From positions 4,216,001-4,280,000 of the forward strand of contig NZ_JAJEJP010000001.1 in assembly GCF_021390495.1 (NCBI RefSeq): a stretch of 64,000 nucleotides of DNA. The letters are read 5' to 3'. The stretch comes from Paraburkholderia sp. ZP32-5 (GTDB taxonomy: Bacteria; Pseudomonadota; Gammaproteobacteria; Burkholderiales; Burkholderiaceae). This document shows positions 17,452-31,338 of the stretch, piece after piece (positions within the stretch are counted from its first letter, which is position 1; the number at the start of each line of letters is the position of its first letter). Made by a program: the position numbers and the translations under genes. The notes under the pieces were generated by a model. The model ran no database searches. It was not told the DNA's origin and worked only from the letters and a program-made list of their open reading frames with translations.

Positions 17452-19698
17452 TCAGATGTCGAGCGGGTCGACTTCGAGGCTCCAGCGCAACACGCCCTTC
17501 AGGCCGCGCAACAGCGGCTGCCATGCGCGCAGCGTGGCCTGCAGCGCGGTGCGCGAAGCGCTTTCGATCAGCAACTGCGCGCGATGCACGTGCATCACCT
17601 TGACTATCGTGAGCGGCACCGCGTCGTAGACCGTCACGCGCTCGGCGGCGGGGATGTGAGCAAGTTCGGCGGCGGCCTGCTGCAGAAACGCCAGCGCCGC
17701 TTCCAGCGTGCGCCCTTCGGCGCGCAGCAGCGCCTGATAAACGAACGGCGGCAGATGCGCGTCGCGCCGCTCGGCGAGCGTCGCATTGGCGAAACCGACA
17801 TAGTCGTGGCGGCTCAGCGCGTGATACAGCGCGTGGCGCGGATATCGTGTCTGCACCAGCACCTCGCCCGGCAGGCCGGCTCGTCCCGCGCGGCCGCTCA
17901 CCTGCATCAGTTGCGCGAAAAGACGCTCGCCGGCACGGAAGTCGTGCGAAAAGAGCGCAGTATCGGCGTTCAGCACGCCAACGAGCGACACGCGCTGGAA
18001 ATCGTGCCCCTTCGCGATCATCTGGGTGCCGACGAGAATGTCGACCTCGCCCGCGTGGACATCCGAAAACAGCGCCTGCGCGCTGCCCTTGCGGCGCGTG
18101 CTATCGGCATCGATGCGCAGCACGCGGGCGCCCGGCACCGCGCTCGCGAGGGTTTCCTCGACGCGCTGTGTGCCGCGCCCCATCGGCGCGATGTCGACGT
18201 TGCCGCACTCCGGACACGAGCGCGGAATCCGCGCCTCCCAGCCGCAGTGGTGGCAGCGCAGCGCGCGCTCCGGCTTGTGCAGCACCACGTAGGCGCTGCA
18301 ACGCGGACAGCCTGCGACCCAGCCGCACGCATCGCACGCGAGTTGCGGCGCGTAGCCGCGGCGATTCAGGAACACGAGACTCTGTTCGCCGCGTTCGAGC
18401 CGCGCCTTCAGCGCGGCGACCAGCGGCCCCGACAGACCTTCGATCGATGCCCGGCCGCGCCGGCGCTCGTCTTCGAGATCGATCAGTTTCACCGCCGGCA
18501 GTACGGCTTCGGCGACCGCGCGACGCGACAACGTGAGCCGCTTGTAGCGCCCTTGATCGGCTTGCCACCAGCTCTCCAGCGACGGTGTCGCCGAGCCCAG
18601 CACGACCGGCACGCCAAGCTGCTTCGCCCGATAGATCGCGAGATCGCGCGCTGAATAACGCAGGCCTTCCTGCTGCTTGTAGGCCGGGTCGTGCTCTTCG
18701 TCGACCACGATGATCGCGAGATGCGGCAACGACGCGAGCACCGCGAGCCGCGTGCCGAGCACGATGCGAGCACGCCCCGTGTGCGCGGCGAACCAGTTGC
18801 GGGCGCGCTCGCCTTCCGCGAGGCCGCTGTGCAGCGTGACGATCGCGGTGTCGTCGAGCGCGGCGAAGCGCGCGCGGAAGGCTGCCTCGAACTGCGGCGT
18901 CAGGTTGATTTCGGGCACCAGCACCAGTGCCTGCGCGTCGGGCTTCACGGCCAGAATTTCGGCGAGCGCGCGCAGATACACCTCGGTCTTGCCGCTGCCG
19001 GTCACGCCGTGCAGCAGGAACGGTGCGAAGCCGTCGGCGTCGCGGATCGCCTCGACAGCGGCGGTCTGTTCGTCGGTGAGCGTGGGGAGGGCCGGCGCGG
19101 GGGCGTCCGGCTGTGCCGCAGCGGCCGGCAGCGCGGCGGCTTCGATCACATCGAGTTCGACCCAACCGGCCGCCTGCCACGTGTCGAGCGTCGCCAGCGC
19201 CTTGGGATGCAGCGCGCGGGCGTCGGCGGCGAGCAGGAAGTCGGCGTCGGCCAGCGCCTGCGCAAGTTTTCGGAGCGCGGTCGCGCGGGCGGGCAACGCG
19301 TCGGGCAGCGCCGCGCGCCCTGCGGGCGTCAGCCGGTAGCGCTCTTCCGGAGCGAACAGTCGCGACCAGCGCGACGCGTCGCGTAACGCCTGAGGCAGCG
19401 CCGGCAGCGCTACTTCGCCGAGACCGCGTTGATAGTAGTCCGCGGCAAATGCGGCGAGCGCGAGCCAGTGCCCGGACAGTGGCGGACACGCGCTGCAAAT
19501 CTGATCCACTGCTTTCAGGCGCTCCGCCGGCACGTCGCTGTGAGTGGCCACTTCGCACACCAGACCCACTACGTGCCGCTTGCCGAACGGCACGCTGACG
19601 AGCGTCCCCGGCACGGCGCCGCCGGGTGTGTCACAGCGATAGTCGAACAGGGTCGGCAGCGGATGATCCAGCGCGACGCGGACGAACAGTTCGCTCAC
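17452..19698 (-). CDS. priA: Primosomal protein N' (replication restart helicase PriA)
   Basis: PriA reloads the replisome at stalled forks by binding fork DNA and unwinding with 3'-5' polarity. It is 748 aa. The N-terminal VRVALDHPLPTLFDYRC starts the DNA-binding domain. The helicase core has Walker A GVTGSGKTEVYL, the DEEH box in IVVDEEHDPAYKQQEG and GSATPSLES. The zinc-binding insertion has paired cysteines (CDACGWVAGCPRCSAY, CHHCGWEARIPRSCPECG). Motif VI is seen as QVSGRAGRAGLPGEVLVQT. All key motifs are intact. Confidence 0.97.
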   Translation of the reverse strand: MSELFVRVALDHPLPTLFDYRCDTPGGAVPGTLVSVPFGKRHVVGLVCEVATHSDVPAERLKAVDQICSACPPLSGHWLALAAFAADYYQRGLGEVALPALPQALRDASRWSRLFAPEERYRLTPAGRAALPDALPARATALRKLAQALADADFLLAADARALHPKALATLDTWQAAGWVELDVIEAAALPAAAAQPDAPAPALPTLTDEQTAAVEAIRDADGFAPFLLHGVTGSGKTEVYLRALAEILAVKPDAQALVLVPEINLTPQFEAAFRARFAALDDTAIVTLHSGLAEGERARNWFAAHTGRARIVLGTRLAVLASLPHLAIIVVDEEHDPAYKQQEGLRYSARDLAIYRAKQLGVPVVLGSATPSLESWWQADQGRYKRLTLSRRAVAEAVLPAVKLIDLEDERRRGRASIEGLSGPLVAALKARLERGEQSLVFLNRRGYAPQLACDACGWVAGCPRCSAYVVLHKPERALRCHHCGWEARIPRSCPECGNVDIAPMGRGTQRVEETLASAVPGARVLRIDADSTRRKGSAQALFSDVHAGEVDILVGTQMIAKGHDFQRVSLVGVLNADTALFSHDFRAGERLFAQLMQVSGRAGRAGLPGEVLVQTRYPRHALYHALSRHDYVGFANATLAERRDAHLPPFVYQALLRAEGRTLEAALAFLQQAAAELAHIPAAERVTVYDAVPLTIVKVMHVHRAQLLIESASRTALQATLRAWQPLLRGLKGVLRWSLEVDPLDI

Positions 19699-20163
19699 GC
19701 GGTGCCGTGGAGAAAATGAGCCGCGATTGCGTGAGCCCTCGAACCCGAGAGGATCGCCAACGAGGCGGCGACGCCGAAGTTAAAGTAAAACTTCAATTTC
19801 GCCGCTAAGTTTTGGATTCGGCTGAACAATTGCAATCGGCGCGGCGCCTGTGGATAACTTTGTTGAGAACTTGGCCTCGAAGGGCCGCAAACGGCGTCGC
19901 AGCGGCGTTTTGTGGGTTTTCGCACATTTCCTCGCGATCCCCGCAAACCCTTGCCAGACAAGGCTTAGATCAAATACGCCGACAGTGCGCAAGGGGCGGG
20001 GTACGATTAAAGCATCTACCGCGCCGCAGCGTGAAGAATGTGTATAAGTCAAGTCTTGACATTCCCGAGATCGCCATCTGACGGCCTCTGCGCGGCATAT
20101 CCGTTCTTAGGCCGAGAGCCCACTTCGCCGCACCGCAACAAAAAAATGGTAACGATTACGGCT
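19699..20163. other. Intergenic region between hemE and priA with a single consensus DnaA box
   Basis: There is no credible gene here. A perfect DnaA box, TGTGGATAA, lies at 19849-19857. A short AT-rich inverted repeat, GAAGTT with AACTTC, lies around 19775-19793. Promoters for priA (- strand) should lie within it, but I could not pick one with confidence. Confidence 0.6.
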
Positions 20164-21264
20164 TCACGCCGGGGTATGCGCACCACTGCGAATCGCGCGA
20201 CTGTGGCGATGCACTTCGTCGACCAGCTCTGCGACATGCTCGGGCGGCGTGAATTGCGAGATGCCGTGACCGAGGTTGAAAACATGCCCCGGGTAGTTGC
20301 CAAAGCTGTCCAGCACCGCGCGCGCCTCCATGCGGATCGCGGCGGGCGGCGCAAACAGCACCGACGGGTCGATATTGCCCTGAAGCGCGACCTTGCCGCC
20401 GACTCGCTCGCGCGCGCTGCTGAGATTCACCGTCCAGTCGAGGCCGACCGCGTCGACGCCGCTCGCGGCGATGTCTTCAAGCCACAGGCCGCCGCCTTTC
20501 GTGAAGGCGATCACCGGGATCTTTTCGCCGTCGTGCTCGCGCTTCAACTGACTGACAACCTGCTGGATGTAGTGCAGCGAGAAACGTTGATAGATGCCGT
20601 CGGCAAGCGCCCCACCCCACGTATCGAAAATCATCACGGCTTGCGCGCCGGCTTCGATCTGCGCGTTCAGATAAGCCGCGACCGAACGCGCGTTGACGTC
20701 GAGAATCCGGTGCAATAGATCGGGACGCGCATAGAGCATCGATTTGACGGTACGGAAATCCGCGGAGCCACTGCCTTCGACCATATAGCACGCGAGTGTC
20801 CACGGGCTGCCCGAAAAGCCGATCAGCGGCACCCTCTGGCGGCCTTGCGCATCTTTGAGCGCCCCGCGGATCTCGCGCAGCGCATCGGTCACATAGCGCA
20901 GCGTGGCGTCGATATCCGGCACGGCGAGACGCGCGACGTCCTCTTCGGTGCGAACCGGACGGGCGAATTTCGGCCCCTCGCCATTGACGAATTCCAGCCC
21001 CAGGCCCATTGCGTCGGGCACCGTCAGGATGTCGGAGAACAGGATCGCGGCGTCGAGCGGATAACGCTCGAGCGGCTGCAACGTGACTTCCGTCGCGAAA
21101 GCCGGATTCTTCGCAAGGCCGAGGAAGCTGCCCGCGCGAGCGCGCGTGGCGTTGTATTCCGGCAGATAACGGCCAGCCTGGCGCATCAGCCAGATCGGCG
21201 TGTAGTCAGTCGGCTGGCGCAGCAGTGCGCGCAGGAAAGTGTCGTTCAGGAGTTGATGGGCCAC
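20164..21264 (-). CDS. hemE: Uroporphyrinogen decarboxylase
   Basis: HemE converts uroporphyrinogen III to coproporphyrinogen III in haem synthesis. The start is taken as the GTG at 21264, giving (V/M)[20 protein letters not shown] and 366 aa, close to the family's ~355-365; the frame stays open further upstream but that part is unlike the family. The active-site N-terminal motif [16 protein letters not shown] and the block [17 protein letters not shown] are present, as is GLDWTVNL. It is a single gene on this strand downstream of no obvious partner. The start codon is the only weak point. Confidence 0.94.
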   Translation of the reverse strand: MAHQLLNDTFLRALLRQPTDYTPIWLMRQAGRYLPEYNATRARAGSFLGLAKNPAFATEVTLQPLERYPLDAAILFSDILTVPDAMGLGLEFVNGEGPKFARPVRTEEDVARLAVPDIDATLRYVTDALREIRGALKDAQGRQRVPLIGFSGSPWTLACYMVEGSGSADFRTVKSMLYARPDLLHRILDVNARSVAAYLNAQIEAGAQAVMIFDTWGGALADGIYQRFSLHYIQQVVSQLKREHDGEKIPVIAFTKGGGLWLEDIAASGVDAVGLDWTVNLSSARERVGGKVALQGNIDPSVLFAPPAAIRMEARAVLDSFGNYPGHVFNLGHGISQFTPPEHVAELVDEVHRHSRAIRSGAHTPA

Positions 21265-21550
21265 GTTGCGTACGACTGAGACTAAAGGGCAATGGCGCAT
21301 TTTACCGGACCCGGCTCGCCGCATCGCGTGTGAATCGGACGATAACTGTCGCGTCGAGGGCGTCGGGCCGGGCTCGCGGCCCGAATTGCGAACATCCGCT
21401 ACCTCGCGCAGGCGCCATGGGCATGGGTTCACGCGATCGTTGTCTTTGCCGGCGCAGCCCGACCTGGCTGAATGGCTAATGTTCAAGCTCGCATTGGCGG
21501 GCTACTATCCGACAGCCTTACCAATTAACTACACACAACAAGGAGACTCG

Positions 21551-22351
21551 ATGAACAAGGCAGCTCTCGCAATGCTCGGCGCGCTCGCCGGACTGTTGAT
21601 GCACGTGGGCGTAGCCAGTGCGCAAACCGCGCCGGCCGCGCCGGCCGCGCCGTCCCGGCTCGACGAAATCATGAGCCGCGGCACGCTGCGCGCCTGTACG
21701 ACCGGCGACTACAAGCCGTACTCGTTCTATAAAGCGGACGGACAGTTCGAAGGCATCGATATCGACATGGCCGAGTCGCTCGCCAAATCGCTCGGCGTGA
21801 AATTGGAGTTGGTCAAGACGTCATGGTCGAACCTGATGAACGACTTCGTCGCGAAATGCGATATCGGCATCGGTGGCGTATCGCCCACGCTCGATCGGCA
21901 GAAGCACGCGTTCTTTACGCAGGCTTATATGATCGACGGCAAAACGCCGATCGCCCGCTGCGACGACGTCAACAAGTTCCAGACGGTCGCGCAGATCGAC
22001 CAGCCGAACGTGCGAGTCATCGTGAATCCCGGTGGCACCAATGAGCGTTTCGCGAAGCAGTACTTCCCGCACGCGAGCGTCACCGTTTATCCAGACAACG
22101 TAACGATCTTCAAGCAGATTCTCGCCGGCAAGGCGGACGTCATGGTGACAGACGCATCGGAGACCCTGCTGCAACAGAAGCTGAATCCGGGCCTGTGTTC
22201 AGTGCATCCGGACAAGCCTTTCCAGTATGGCGAGAAGGCGTGGTTGCTGCCGCGTGGCGACGTCGCGTTCCAACAGTACGTCGATCAATGGCTGCATCTC
22301 GCACGGGCCACCGGCGAGTATCAGAGCATTTCGGATAAGTGGTTGAAGTAA
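21551..22351 (+). CDS. PheC-like periplasmic protein (cyclohexadienyl dehydratase or polar amino acid binding protein)
   Basis: A 266-aa protein with a signal peptide (cleavage near VASAQ, residue 24-25) and a solute-binding-protein fold. AGGAG precedes the ATG. The blocks CTTGDYKPYSFY, VKTSWSNLMNDF, VRVIVNPGGTNERFAKQYFP and YPDNVTIFKQIL resemble periplasmic cyclohexadienyl dehydratase (PheC), which makes phenylpyruvate from prephenate or phenylalanine from arogenate. C and R residues flank the binding cleft (IARCDDV). No permease or ATPase gene accompanies it, which also favours an enzyme over a transporter subunit. The alternative is an orphan amino-acid binding protein. Confidence 0.72.
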   Translation: MNKAALAMLGALAGLLMHVGVASAQTAPAAPAAPSRLDEIMSRGTLRACTTGDYKPYSFYKADGQFEGIDIDMAESLAKSLGVKLELVKTSWSNLMNDFVAKCDIGIGGVSPTLDRQKHAFFTQAYMIDGKTPIARCDDVNKFQTVAQIDQPNVRVIVNPGGTNERFAKQYFPHASVTVYPDNVTIFKQILAGKADVMVTDASETLLQQKLNPGLCSVHPDKPFQYGEKAWLLPRGDVAFQQYVDQWLHLARATGEYQSISDKWLK

Positions 22352-22850
22352 GGCTAAAGGTTGCCGAGGCTGGCCGCCCGCCACTATTTGTCCTCATGGA
22401 GGCCGGCCAGCCGTTCGAGACCACGTGGTTTAAATTCAAGAACGATGATGTAACCAACGACGACGCAGCGCGCCAAAGTGGTTTATCTGATCAGCATGAG
22501 TGAGGTTCACTCGTCCCTTTTTATGTCCATCCGAAAATGAGGGCGAAGTGCTGCGTTGCAGCACCTCATCACGCTTTCCGCTGAAGAATTTCGCGAGTTC
22601 GATGAAGTTCCTGTAACACGTGGGACTCGCGGCTCTAAGGATGCAAATACAACCACTTCATGCGCAATCGACTGAACTATTAATGCGGCGATATGCGTCG
22701 CGAATAGCATCAATCATGCGTATGAAATTGCGCGAAAGTCATCGGTAATAGTTGCGGTTCAAATGCATTAATTTAGCAATAAATCCCGCTCCGCCTTACC
22801 TGGCGGGCGTTACAACCTGAAACACTTTGTTACCGCCTTCATAGGGTAAT
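22352..22850. other. Intergenic stretch upstream of the putative 6S RNA
   Basis: No gene is supported. It is clearly more AT-rich than its surroundings (for example 22600-22790). An inverted repeat GGCTGGCC / GGCCAGCC lies just downstream of the PheC-like gene (about 22370-22411) without a T tract. A promoter for the downstream RNA is expected near 22820-22850, but I cannot define it reliably. Confidence 0.5.
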
Positions 22851-22855
22851 TCGCC

Positions 22856-23035
22856 CACAATGCCCTCAACGGTTTCAACACGGATGTGGCTGGGTGCGTG
22901 GTGTGAGCGGATACGATGCATCTGCCGGTCGGCTTTGCCGAAGCCCTGTAAAGGGGCATCCTTGCTGGAGCCGCAGTCGGCGCAGGGTCGCCGTGATAGT
23001 CGGTTCCATCTTTGGTCTCCTCGCGCTAACCCCGT
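22856..23035 (+). ncRNA. ssrS: Probable 6S RNA
   Basis: A protein-free ~180-nt segment ends just before a strong intrinsic terminator. It contains GTGAGCGGATACGATGC, then CGGTCGGCTTTGCCGAAGCC and TGTAAAGGGGCATC. These recall the conserved 6S RNA apical region (GGTGAGCATGCTCGG...CCGAGAAGCC...TAAAA in E. coli). CACGG (22879-22883) can pair with CCGTG (22991-22995) and GGCT with AGCC, flanking a central open region. This is consistent with the promoter-mimicking bubble that lets 6S bind sigma70 RNA polymerase. The call rests on motif memory and structure by eye, and exact ends are uncertain. Confidence 0.62.
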
Positions 23036-23049
23036 AGCGTGTGGTTTTT

Positions 23050-23075
23050 AGCGGGCTCCAGGCCCGCTTTTTTTT
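23050..23075 (+). terminator. Intrinsic terminator of the putative 6S RNA transcript
   Basis: AGCGGGC (23050-23056) pairs with GCCCGCT (23062-23068) around TCCAG, followed by a run of eight T residues. No coding sequence precedes it on the + strand for about 700 bp, so it supports an RNA gene here. Confidence 0.88.
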
Positions 23076-23174
23076 CGCCTGCCCAAACGTTTGCGCGAGC
23101 TAAAAGGCCATAGCCCCGCGCTCGCGCACCTTTCCCTTATCTCGTTCGGCTGTGACGCAGACGCTATCAAAGCG

Positions 23175-24905
23175 TCATGCCGTCTTCCCTTCTTCCAGCT
23201 TCAGCTCGCTGATCATTTTTTCGCGCATGATGAATTTCTGTACCTTGCCCGTTACGGTCATCGGTAATTCGTCAACGAAGCGGATGTATCTCGGCACCTT
23301 GTAGTGCGCGATTTGCCCGTGGCAAAACTCGCGGATATCTTCCGCCGTCGCCTGTTCGCCTGAGCGCAGCACGATCCACGCGCAAACCTCCTCGCCGTAT
23401 TTCGTGTCGGGCACACCGAACACCTGCACGCTCTGGATTTTCGGGTGGCGAAACAGAAATTCCTCGATTTCCCGCGGATAGATGTTTTCGCCACCGCGAA
23501 TCAGCATGTCCTTCAGGCGGCCGACGATATTGCAATAGCCCTCGCTATCGAGCGTTGCCAGATCACCAGTGTGCATCCAGCCGTCGACGATGCTTTCGCG
23601 CGTCTTCGCGTCGTCGCCCCAATAGCCGAGCATGACCGAGTAGCCGCGCGTACAGAGTTCGCCGGTCGAGCCGACCGGCACGATATTACCGAGGGGATCG
23701 ATGATCTTTACCTCGAGATGCGGCTGGATGCGGCCCACCGTCGTGGTCCGCTTGTCGAGCGGATCCGCCGTCGAGCTCTGGAACGACACCGGGCTCGTCT
23801 CCGTCATTCCATAAGCGATCGTGATCTCGCTCAGATGCATCTTCGAGACGACCTTCTTCATCGTTTCGATCGGGCACGGCGAGCCAGCCATGATCCCAGT
23901 GCGCAGACGAGAGAAATCGTAGGACGCAAAATCCGGGTGCTCGAGTTCGGCGATGAACATCGTCGGTACGCCGTGCAACGCGGTGCACTGTTCCTCCGCG
24001 GTGGCTGCGAGCGTCGCCGCGGGGTCGAAACCCTCGCCGGGGAACACCATGTTCGCGCCAACCGACACGCATGCGAGCACCGAAAGCACCATCCCGAAGC
24101 AGTGGTACAACGGCACCGGAATGCAGAGGCCGTCCTGTTCGCCGAGCCGCATCGCCATCGCGATATAGCGCGCGTTATTCACGACGTTGCTGTGCGTGAG
24201 CGTTGCGCCTTTCGGATTGCCGGTCGTACCGCTCGTGAACTGGATATTGATCGGCTCGTGGCATGACAGGGTGGCGCCGATCGCGTTGAGCTTGCCGACG
24301 TCGAGGTCTACACGCCCGCGCTCGATCACATCCGAGAAGCTCAGCATGCCCGGCGTTTCCGTGTCGCACATACGGATCACGTAGCGCAACTCCGGCAACC
24401 GCGCGGCATGGAGTTCACCGGGCGCGTGGGTTGCCAGTTCGGGCGCGAGCTCCTGCAGCATCTCGAGATACTTCGACGTCTTGAAGCGCTCGGCTGCGAT
24501 GATCGCCTTGCAGCCAACCTTGTTCAGCGCATATTCGAGTTCCGACAGCCGATAGGCGGGATTGATGTTGACGAGAATCGCGCCGATGCGCGCGGTTGCG
24601 AACTGGGTCAGTAGCCACTCGACTCGGTTCGGCGACCAGATGCCGACACGATCGCCCCTTGCGATACCGAGTGCGAGCAGCCCGGACGCCAGCACGTCCA
24701 CCTCGTTAGCGAACTCGGCCCACGTCCAGCGAATGCCTTGCTCACGGAAGACCACCGCGGGCCGCTCAGGAAAGCGTGCGGTGGTATCGCGCAGAAACTC
24801 ACCGACGGTCGCTTCGCTCAACGGAATTTCGGTCGATCCGCGAACGTACGATAGTCCGTCTTTGGGCTCGATGAGTGCACCTTCGCCCGACATTTGCGCT
24901 GCCAT
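23175..24905 (-). CDS. AMP-binding acyl-CoA synthetase (fatty-acid-CoA ligase type)
   Basis: A 576-aa ANL-superfamily ligase that activates a carboxylic acid as acyl-AMP and then acyl-CoA. The phosphate-binding loop is [18 protein letters not shown]. The core motif is [11 protein letters not shown]. The adenosine/ribose site is [21 protein letters not shown] and the hinge [20 protein letters not shown]. The catalytic lysine region is near the C-terminus ([15 protein letters not shown]). It resembles medium/long-chain FadD-like enzymes of pseudomonads and burkholderias; chain-length specificity cannot be read. It is transcribed alone, convergent to the putative 6S RNA. Confidence 0.9.
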   Translation of the reverse strand: MAAQMSGEGALIEPKDGLSYVRGSTEIPLSEATVGEFLRDTTARFPERPAVVFREQGIRWTWAEFANEVDVLASGLLALGIARGDRVGIWSPNRVEWLLTQFATARIGAILVNINPAYRLSELEYALNKVGCKAIIAAERFKTSKYLEMLQELAPELATHAPGELHAARLPELRYVIRMCDTETPGMLSFSDVIERGRVDLDVGKLNAIGATLSCHEPINIQFTSGTTGNPKGATLTHSNVVNNARYIAMAMRLGEQDGLCIPVPLYHCFGMVLSVLACVSVGANMVFPGEGFDPAATLAATAEEQCTALHGVPTMFIAELEHPDFASYDFSRLRTGIMAGSPCPIETMKKVVSKMHLSEITIAYGMTETSPVSFQSSTADPLDKRTTTVGRIQPHLEVKIIDPLGNIVPVGSTGELCTRGYSVMLGYWGDDAKTRESIVDGWMHTGDLATLDSEGYCNIVGRLKDMLIRGGENIYPREIEEFLFRHPKIQSVQVFGVPDTKYGEEVCAWIVLRSGEQATAEDIREFCHGQIAHYKVPRYIRFVDELPMTVTGKVQKFIMREKMISELKLEEGKTA

Positions 24906-25094
24906 GGTGTTGTCTCCGTGAGCGCGAGCGCGCTCGATTGAAATGAGTTTGAAATCGATTGTGCACTGGCGTGTGTCGAGCGGGCATCAAGTCTTACCCG
25001 CAGCGCATTCGCGCGGCGGATACCGATTGCCAACACCGTCGACCAGTCACCCTGTGAATTCTGCTGACCTTTCCGTAAACGTCAACTTAATAGC

Positions 25095-25125
25095 AAAAAA
25101 AAGCAGCCGTGAGGGCTGCTTTTTT
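25095..25125 (-). terminator. Intrinsic terminator of the atp operon
   Basis: AGCAGCC (25102-25108) and GGCTGCT (25114-25120) form the stem, extended by A7 on one side and T5 on the other. It lies 16 bp after the atpC stop on the - strand. Confidence 0.9.
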
Positions 25126-25140
25126 CCGCTGCATATTGCC

Positions 25141-25566
25141 TTAGTGCTGACCACGCAGCTTGCGCAGACGCTGGATTGCCGCGAGCTGAGCCGTCGCGTA
25201 CGCGAGTTCCGCTTGCGCGGTTGCGTACTCGAGGTTCGAACCCGTGTTCTGCAGCGCCTCTTCCGCGCGCTTGCGTGCGTCTTCAGCCTTGGCTTCGTCG
25301 AGATCCTTCCCGCGGATCGCGGTGTCGGCGAGAACCGTCACTGCACCCGGCTGGATTTCGAGGATGCCGCCGGCGACGAACACGAACTCTTCTTCGCCGT
25401 TTTCAGCTTCGATGCGCACCGCACCCGGACGAATCCGCGTGATGAGCGGCGTGTGGCCCGGCAGAATGCCGAGTTCACCGGCTTCGCCCGGTAGCGCGAC
25501 GAACTTCGCCTGGCCTGAGAAGATCTGCTCTTCCGCGCTGACGACGTCTACCTTGATTGTTGCCAT
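25141..25566 (-). CDS. atpC: ATP synthase F1 subunit epsilon
   Basis: A 141-aa central-stalk subunit that couples rotor and catalytic head and can inhibit ATPase activity. The N-terminal beta-sandwich begins [17 protein letters not shown] and contains [16 protein letters not shown]. The C-terminal two-helix domain is Ala/Glu-rich. It is the last gene of the operon, 155 bp after atpD and just before the terminator. Confidence 0.97.
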   Translation of the reverse strand: MATIKVDVVSAEEQIFSGQAKFVALPGEAGELGILPGHTPLITRIRPGAVRIEAENGEEEFVFVAGGILEIQPGAVTVLADTAIRGKDLDEAKAEDARKRAEEALQNTGSNLEYATAQAELAYATAQLAAIQRLRKLRGQH

Positions 25567-25720
25567 AAGTGTCGACTCCTGTCGACGAGAGCTGGCGCCT
25601 TAGCGTTCACTCTCGTCTCATACAAGGCTGGGTTGAGTGTAGTGCGAGGCGAGATAGGTCACGAATGACTTATGACTCAGCCGGTATGAACCCGTCACGC
25701 CTACTACTTACGCCCCACCT

Positions 25721-27133
<1,413 letters not shown>

Positions 27134-27214
27134 TTAATTCTTCACTCGCGCAAAGGCGCAGTTTCTTCGATGGGTGCGCCGCGAAGGCGCACACCGCGAC
27201 ATGCCTGATCAGGA

Positions 27215-28099
27215 TCAGACCGCCGCCGCTCCACCGACGATTTCCGACAGTTCTTTCGTGATCGCGGCCTGACGGCTCTTGTTGTACACGAGCTGCAGAT
27301 CGTTGATGACCGTCTTCGCATTGTCCGAAGCGGCCTTCATCGCCACCATCCGGGCCGACTGCTCCGATGCCATGTTTTCCGCGACGGCCTGATAGACCAG
27401 CGCTTCGACATAACGCACCAGCAGTTCGTCCACCACGGCCTGCGCATCCGGCTCGTAGATGTAGTCCCACTGAGTGCTCGGCGTCGTGCCGTCTTCTTCC
27501 TTGCGCTCGAACTGGTCCGCCGACAGCGGCAACAGTTGCTCGATCACCGGCTCCTGCTTCATCGTGTTGACGAAGCGCGTGTACGCGAGGTACACCGCCG
27601 AGACCTTGCCTTCCGAGTACAGGTCCAGTTGGACTTTTACCGCGCCGATCAGCTTTTCCAGATGCGGTGTATCGCCCAACTGCACGACGTTCGACACGAC
27701 CTTCGCCTGCAGACGGTTCAGGAAACCCAGACCCTTGCTGCCGATCGCGGTTGCTTCGACAGTCTTGCTCTGGCCTTCCAGTTCCTTGAACTTCTGCAGC
27801 GTTGCGCGCAGCACGTTGGTGTTCATGCCGCCGCACAGACCTTTATCGGTCGTGACGAGGATGATGCCAGCCGCCTTCGCACCTTCGTTCGACACCATGA
27901 ACGGGTGACGATACTCCGGGTTCGCACGGCTCATGTGCGCAGCAATATCGCGGACCTTGTCGGCGTACGGGCGAGCAGCGCGCATGCGCTCCTGAGCGCG
28001 GCGCATCTTCGATGCGGCCACCATCTCCATCGCTTTCGTGATCTTGCGCGTGTTTTGCACGCTCTTGATCTTGCCGCGAATTTCCTTCATTCCAGCCAT
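27215..28099 (-). CDS. atpG: ATP synthase F1 subunit gamma
   Basis: A 294-aa rotor shaft. The N-terminal helix [27 protein letters not shown] and the C-terminal helix [33 protein letters not shown] form the coiled coil inside the alpha-beta ring. The central Rossmann-like domain has [13 protein letters not shown]. Size and order match the family. Confidence 0.97.
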   Translation of the reverse strand: MAGMKEIRGKIKSVQNTRKITKAMEMVAASKMRRAQERMRAARPYADKVRDIAAHMSRANPEYRHPFMVSNEGAKAAGIILVTTDKGLCGGMNTNVLRATLQKFKELEGQSKTVEATAIGSKGLGFLNRLQAKVVSNVVQLGDTPHLEKLIGAVKVQLDLYSEGKVSAVYLAYTRFVNTMKQEPVIEQLLPLSADQFERKEEDGTTPSTQWDYIYEPDAQAVVDELLVRYVEALVYQAVAENMASEQSARMVAMKAASDNAKTVINDLQLVYNKSRQAAITKELSEIVGGAAAV

Positions 28100-28239
28100 T
28101 GCTTGCTCCTTTGTAGGCCCGAGTTAGCGCGGAAGCGCCTACTCGGGTCCCGTGCAAAGCGGCCAAAGCAGCGCGGGAACATTCTCATGCGGCCCGCGCC
28201 GCTTCAAGGTCCGCTTACGCCTTGCGAGTCACTCGCGGA

Positions 28240-29781
<1,542 letters not shown>

Positions 29782-29837
29782 TATTCGCTCCTGATAGTCA
29801 ATTCTGTTGCGTGCCAGCCGCTTCAGCGCGAAGCGCT

Positions 29838-30377
29838 TCAGGCCGTCAGGGCCGTTTGCATGCTGGCAAGCCGCGCGCGGACCGAGGTATCGAGCACTTC
29901 GTCGCCGACCGTCACGCGCACGCCGCCGATCAACGACTGGTCGACTTCGACCGTCGGCTTCAGCTTGCGCTTGAACTTGCGTTCGAGGCTTGCGACGAGT
30001 TCGTTCAACTGCGCATCTTCGAGCGGGAATGCGCTGACGATCAGCACATCTGCCGCCCCTTCACGGGCGTTCTTCAACTCTTCGAACTGCGAGGCGATTT
30101 CCGGCAGCAATTGCAGGCGATGGTTATCCACCAGCATCTGCACCAGATTCTTCGCTTGCGCGTTGTCCTTGAGCGGCGACTTGACCGCGGCCAGCAGCAG
30201 ATCGCTGACCTGGGCACGGCTCACTTTCGGGCTCGAGGCGACCGACAGCACTTCGGGCAGACGCGCAACCTGTGCCAGCTCCTGCACGAGCGTGGACCAG
30301 GCGGCGATGTCACCAGCTTCGGCCACGCCAAACAGCGCTTCCGCGTACGGACGGGCGATGGTTGCAAGTTCGGCCAT
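29838..30377 (-). CDS. atpH: ATP synthase F1 subunit delta
   Basis: A 179-aa OSCP-type subunit that joins the peripheral stalk to the F1 head. The N-terminal helical domain starts [20 protein letters not shown]. The C-terminal segment has [22 protein letters not shown]. It is only 2 bp from the atpF stop, so translation is probably coupled. Confidence 0.97.
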   Translation of the reverse strand: MAELATIARPYAEALFGVAEAGDIAAWSTLVQELAQVARLPEVLSVASSPKVSRAQVSDLLLAAVKSPLKDNAQAKNLVQMLVDNHRLQLLPEIASQFEELKNAREGAADVLIVSAFPLEDAQLNELVASLERKFKRKLKPTVEVDQSLIGGVRVTVGDEVLDTSVRARLASMQTALTA

Positions 30378-30379
30378 GA

Positions 30380-30850
30380 TCAGAGCTCGGCTTTCAGTTG
30401 ATTCAGCAGGTCAGCGTGCGCTGCCTGGTCGACTTCACGCTTCAGGATCTGTTCGGCGCCCTTCACGGCGAGTGCGGCGACTTCGCCGCGCAGCGTTTCG
30501 CGCGCCTTGATGACTTGCTGATCCGCGTCGGCCTTCGCTTGCGCGATGATGCGAGCGGCTTCAGCCTGTGCCTGAGCCTTGATTTCGTCGGCAACTGCCA
30601 CTGCGCGCTTTTCCGCGTCGGCAATGCGTTGCTGACCGTCGTTGCGTGCCTGAGCGAGTTCCTGGTCGACGCGCTTGTGCGCCGCTTCGAGTTCCTGCTT
30701 GCCCTTTTCCGCGGCCGACAGACCGTCGGCGATCTTCTTCGCGCGCTCGTCGAGGGCGTTGATCAGCGGCGGCCACACGAACTTCATCGTGAACCACGCG
30801 AGGATCAGGAACACGACCATTTGCGCAAACAGAGTTGCGTTGAGATTCAC
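30380..30850 (-). CDS. atpF: ATP synthase Fo subunit b
   Basis: A 156-aa peripheral-stalk subunit. One membrane helix occupies about residues 5-25 ([20 protein letters not shown]). A long charged coiled coil rich in Ala, Glu and Lys runs to the C-terminus ([17 protein letters not shown] region). It works as a dimer. It sits between atpE and atpH. Confidence 0.97.
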   Translation of the reverse strand: MNLNATLFAQMVVFLILAWFTMKFVWPPLINALDERAKKIADGLSAAEKGKQELEAAHKRVDQELAQARNDGQQRIADAEKRAVAVADEIKAQAQAEAARIIAQAKADADQQVIKARETLRGEVAALAVKGAEQILKREVDQAAHADLLNQLKAEL

Positions 30851-30986
30851 GGTGTTTCCTTAAACGTTGCTAGTTCGGAAAGTGAAACGGCAAGGCGCTC
30901 ATCGATTCTGCTCGATCAGCGCCCCAGTACCCGTTCCGCCCTGCGTCTTTACCAGTTATAGCTCAGACGCAAACCTCCGAGGAACC

Positions 30987-31280
<294 letters not shown>

Positions 31281-31338
31281 TTAGAACTGGTTGGAACTGG
31301 GATTTGAAAAACTACGATTCTTTTACTGAGCGCGCGGA

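Noticed and set aside
19699..20163. Origin of replication near priA
   Set aside because: Only one DnaA box, no AT-rich unwinding element and no dnaA nearby; not enough for oriC.
21265..21486. N-terminal extension of hemE to an upstream ATG
   Set aside because: About 74 residues without family character; GTG 21264 fits the known HemE start.
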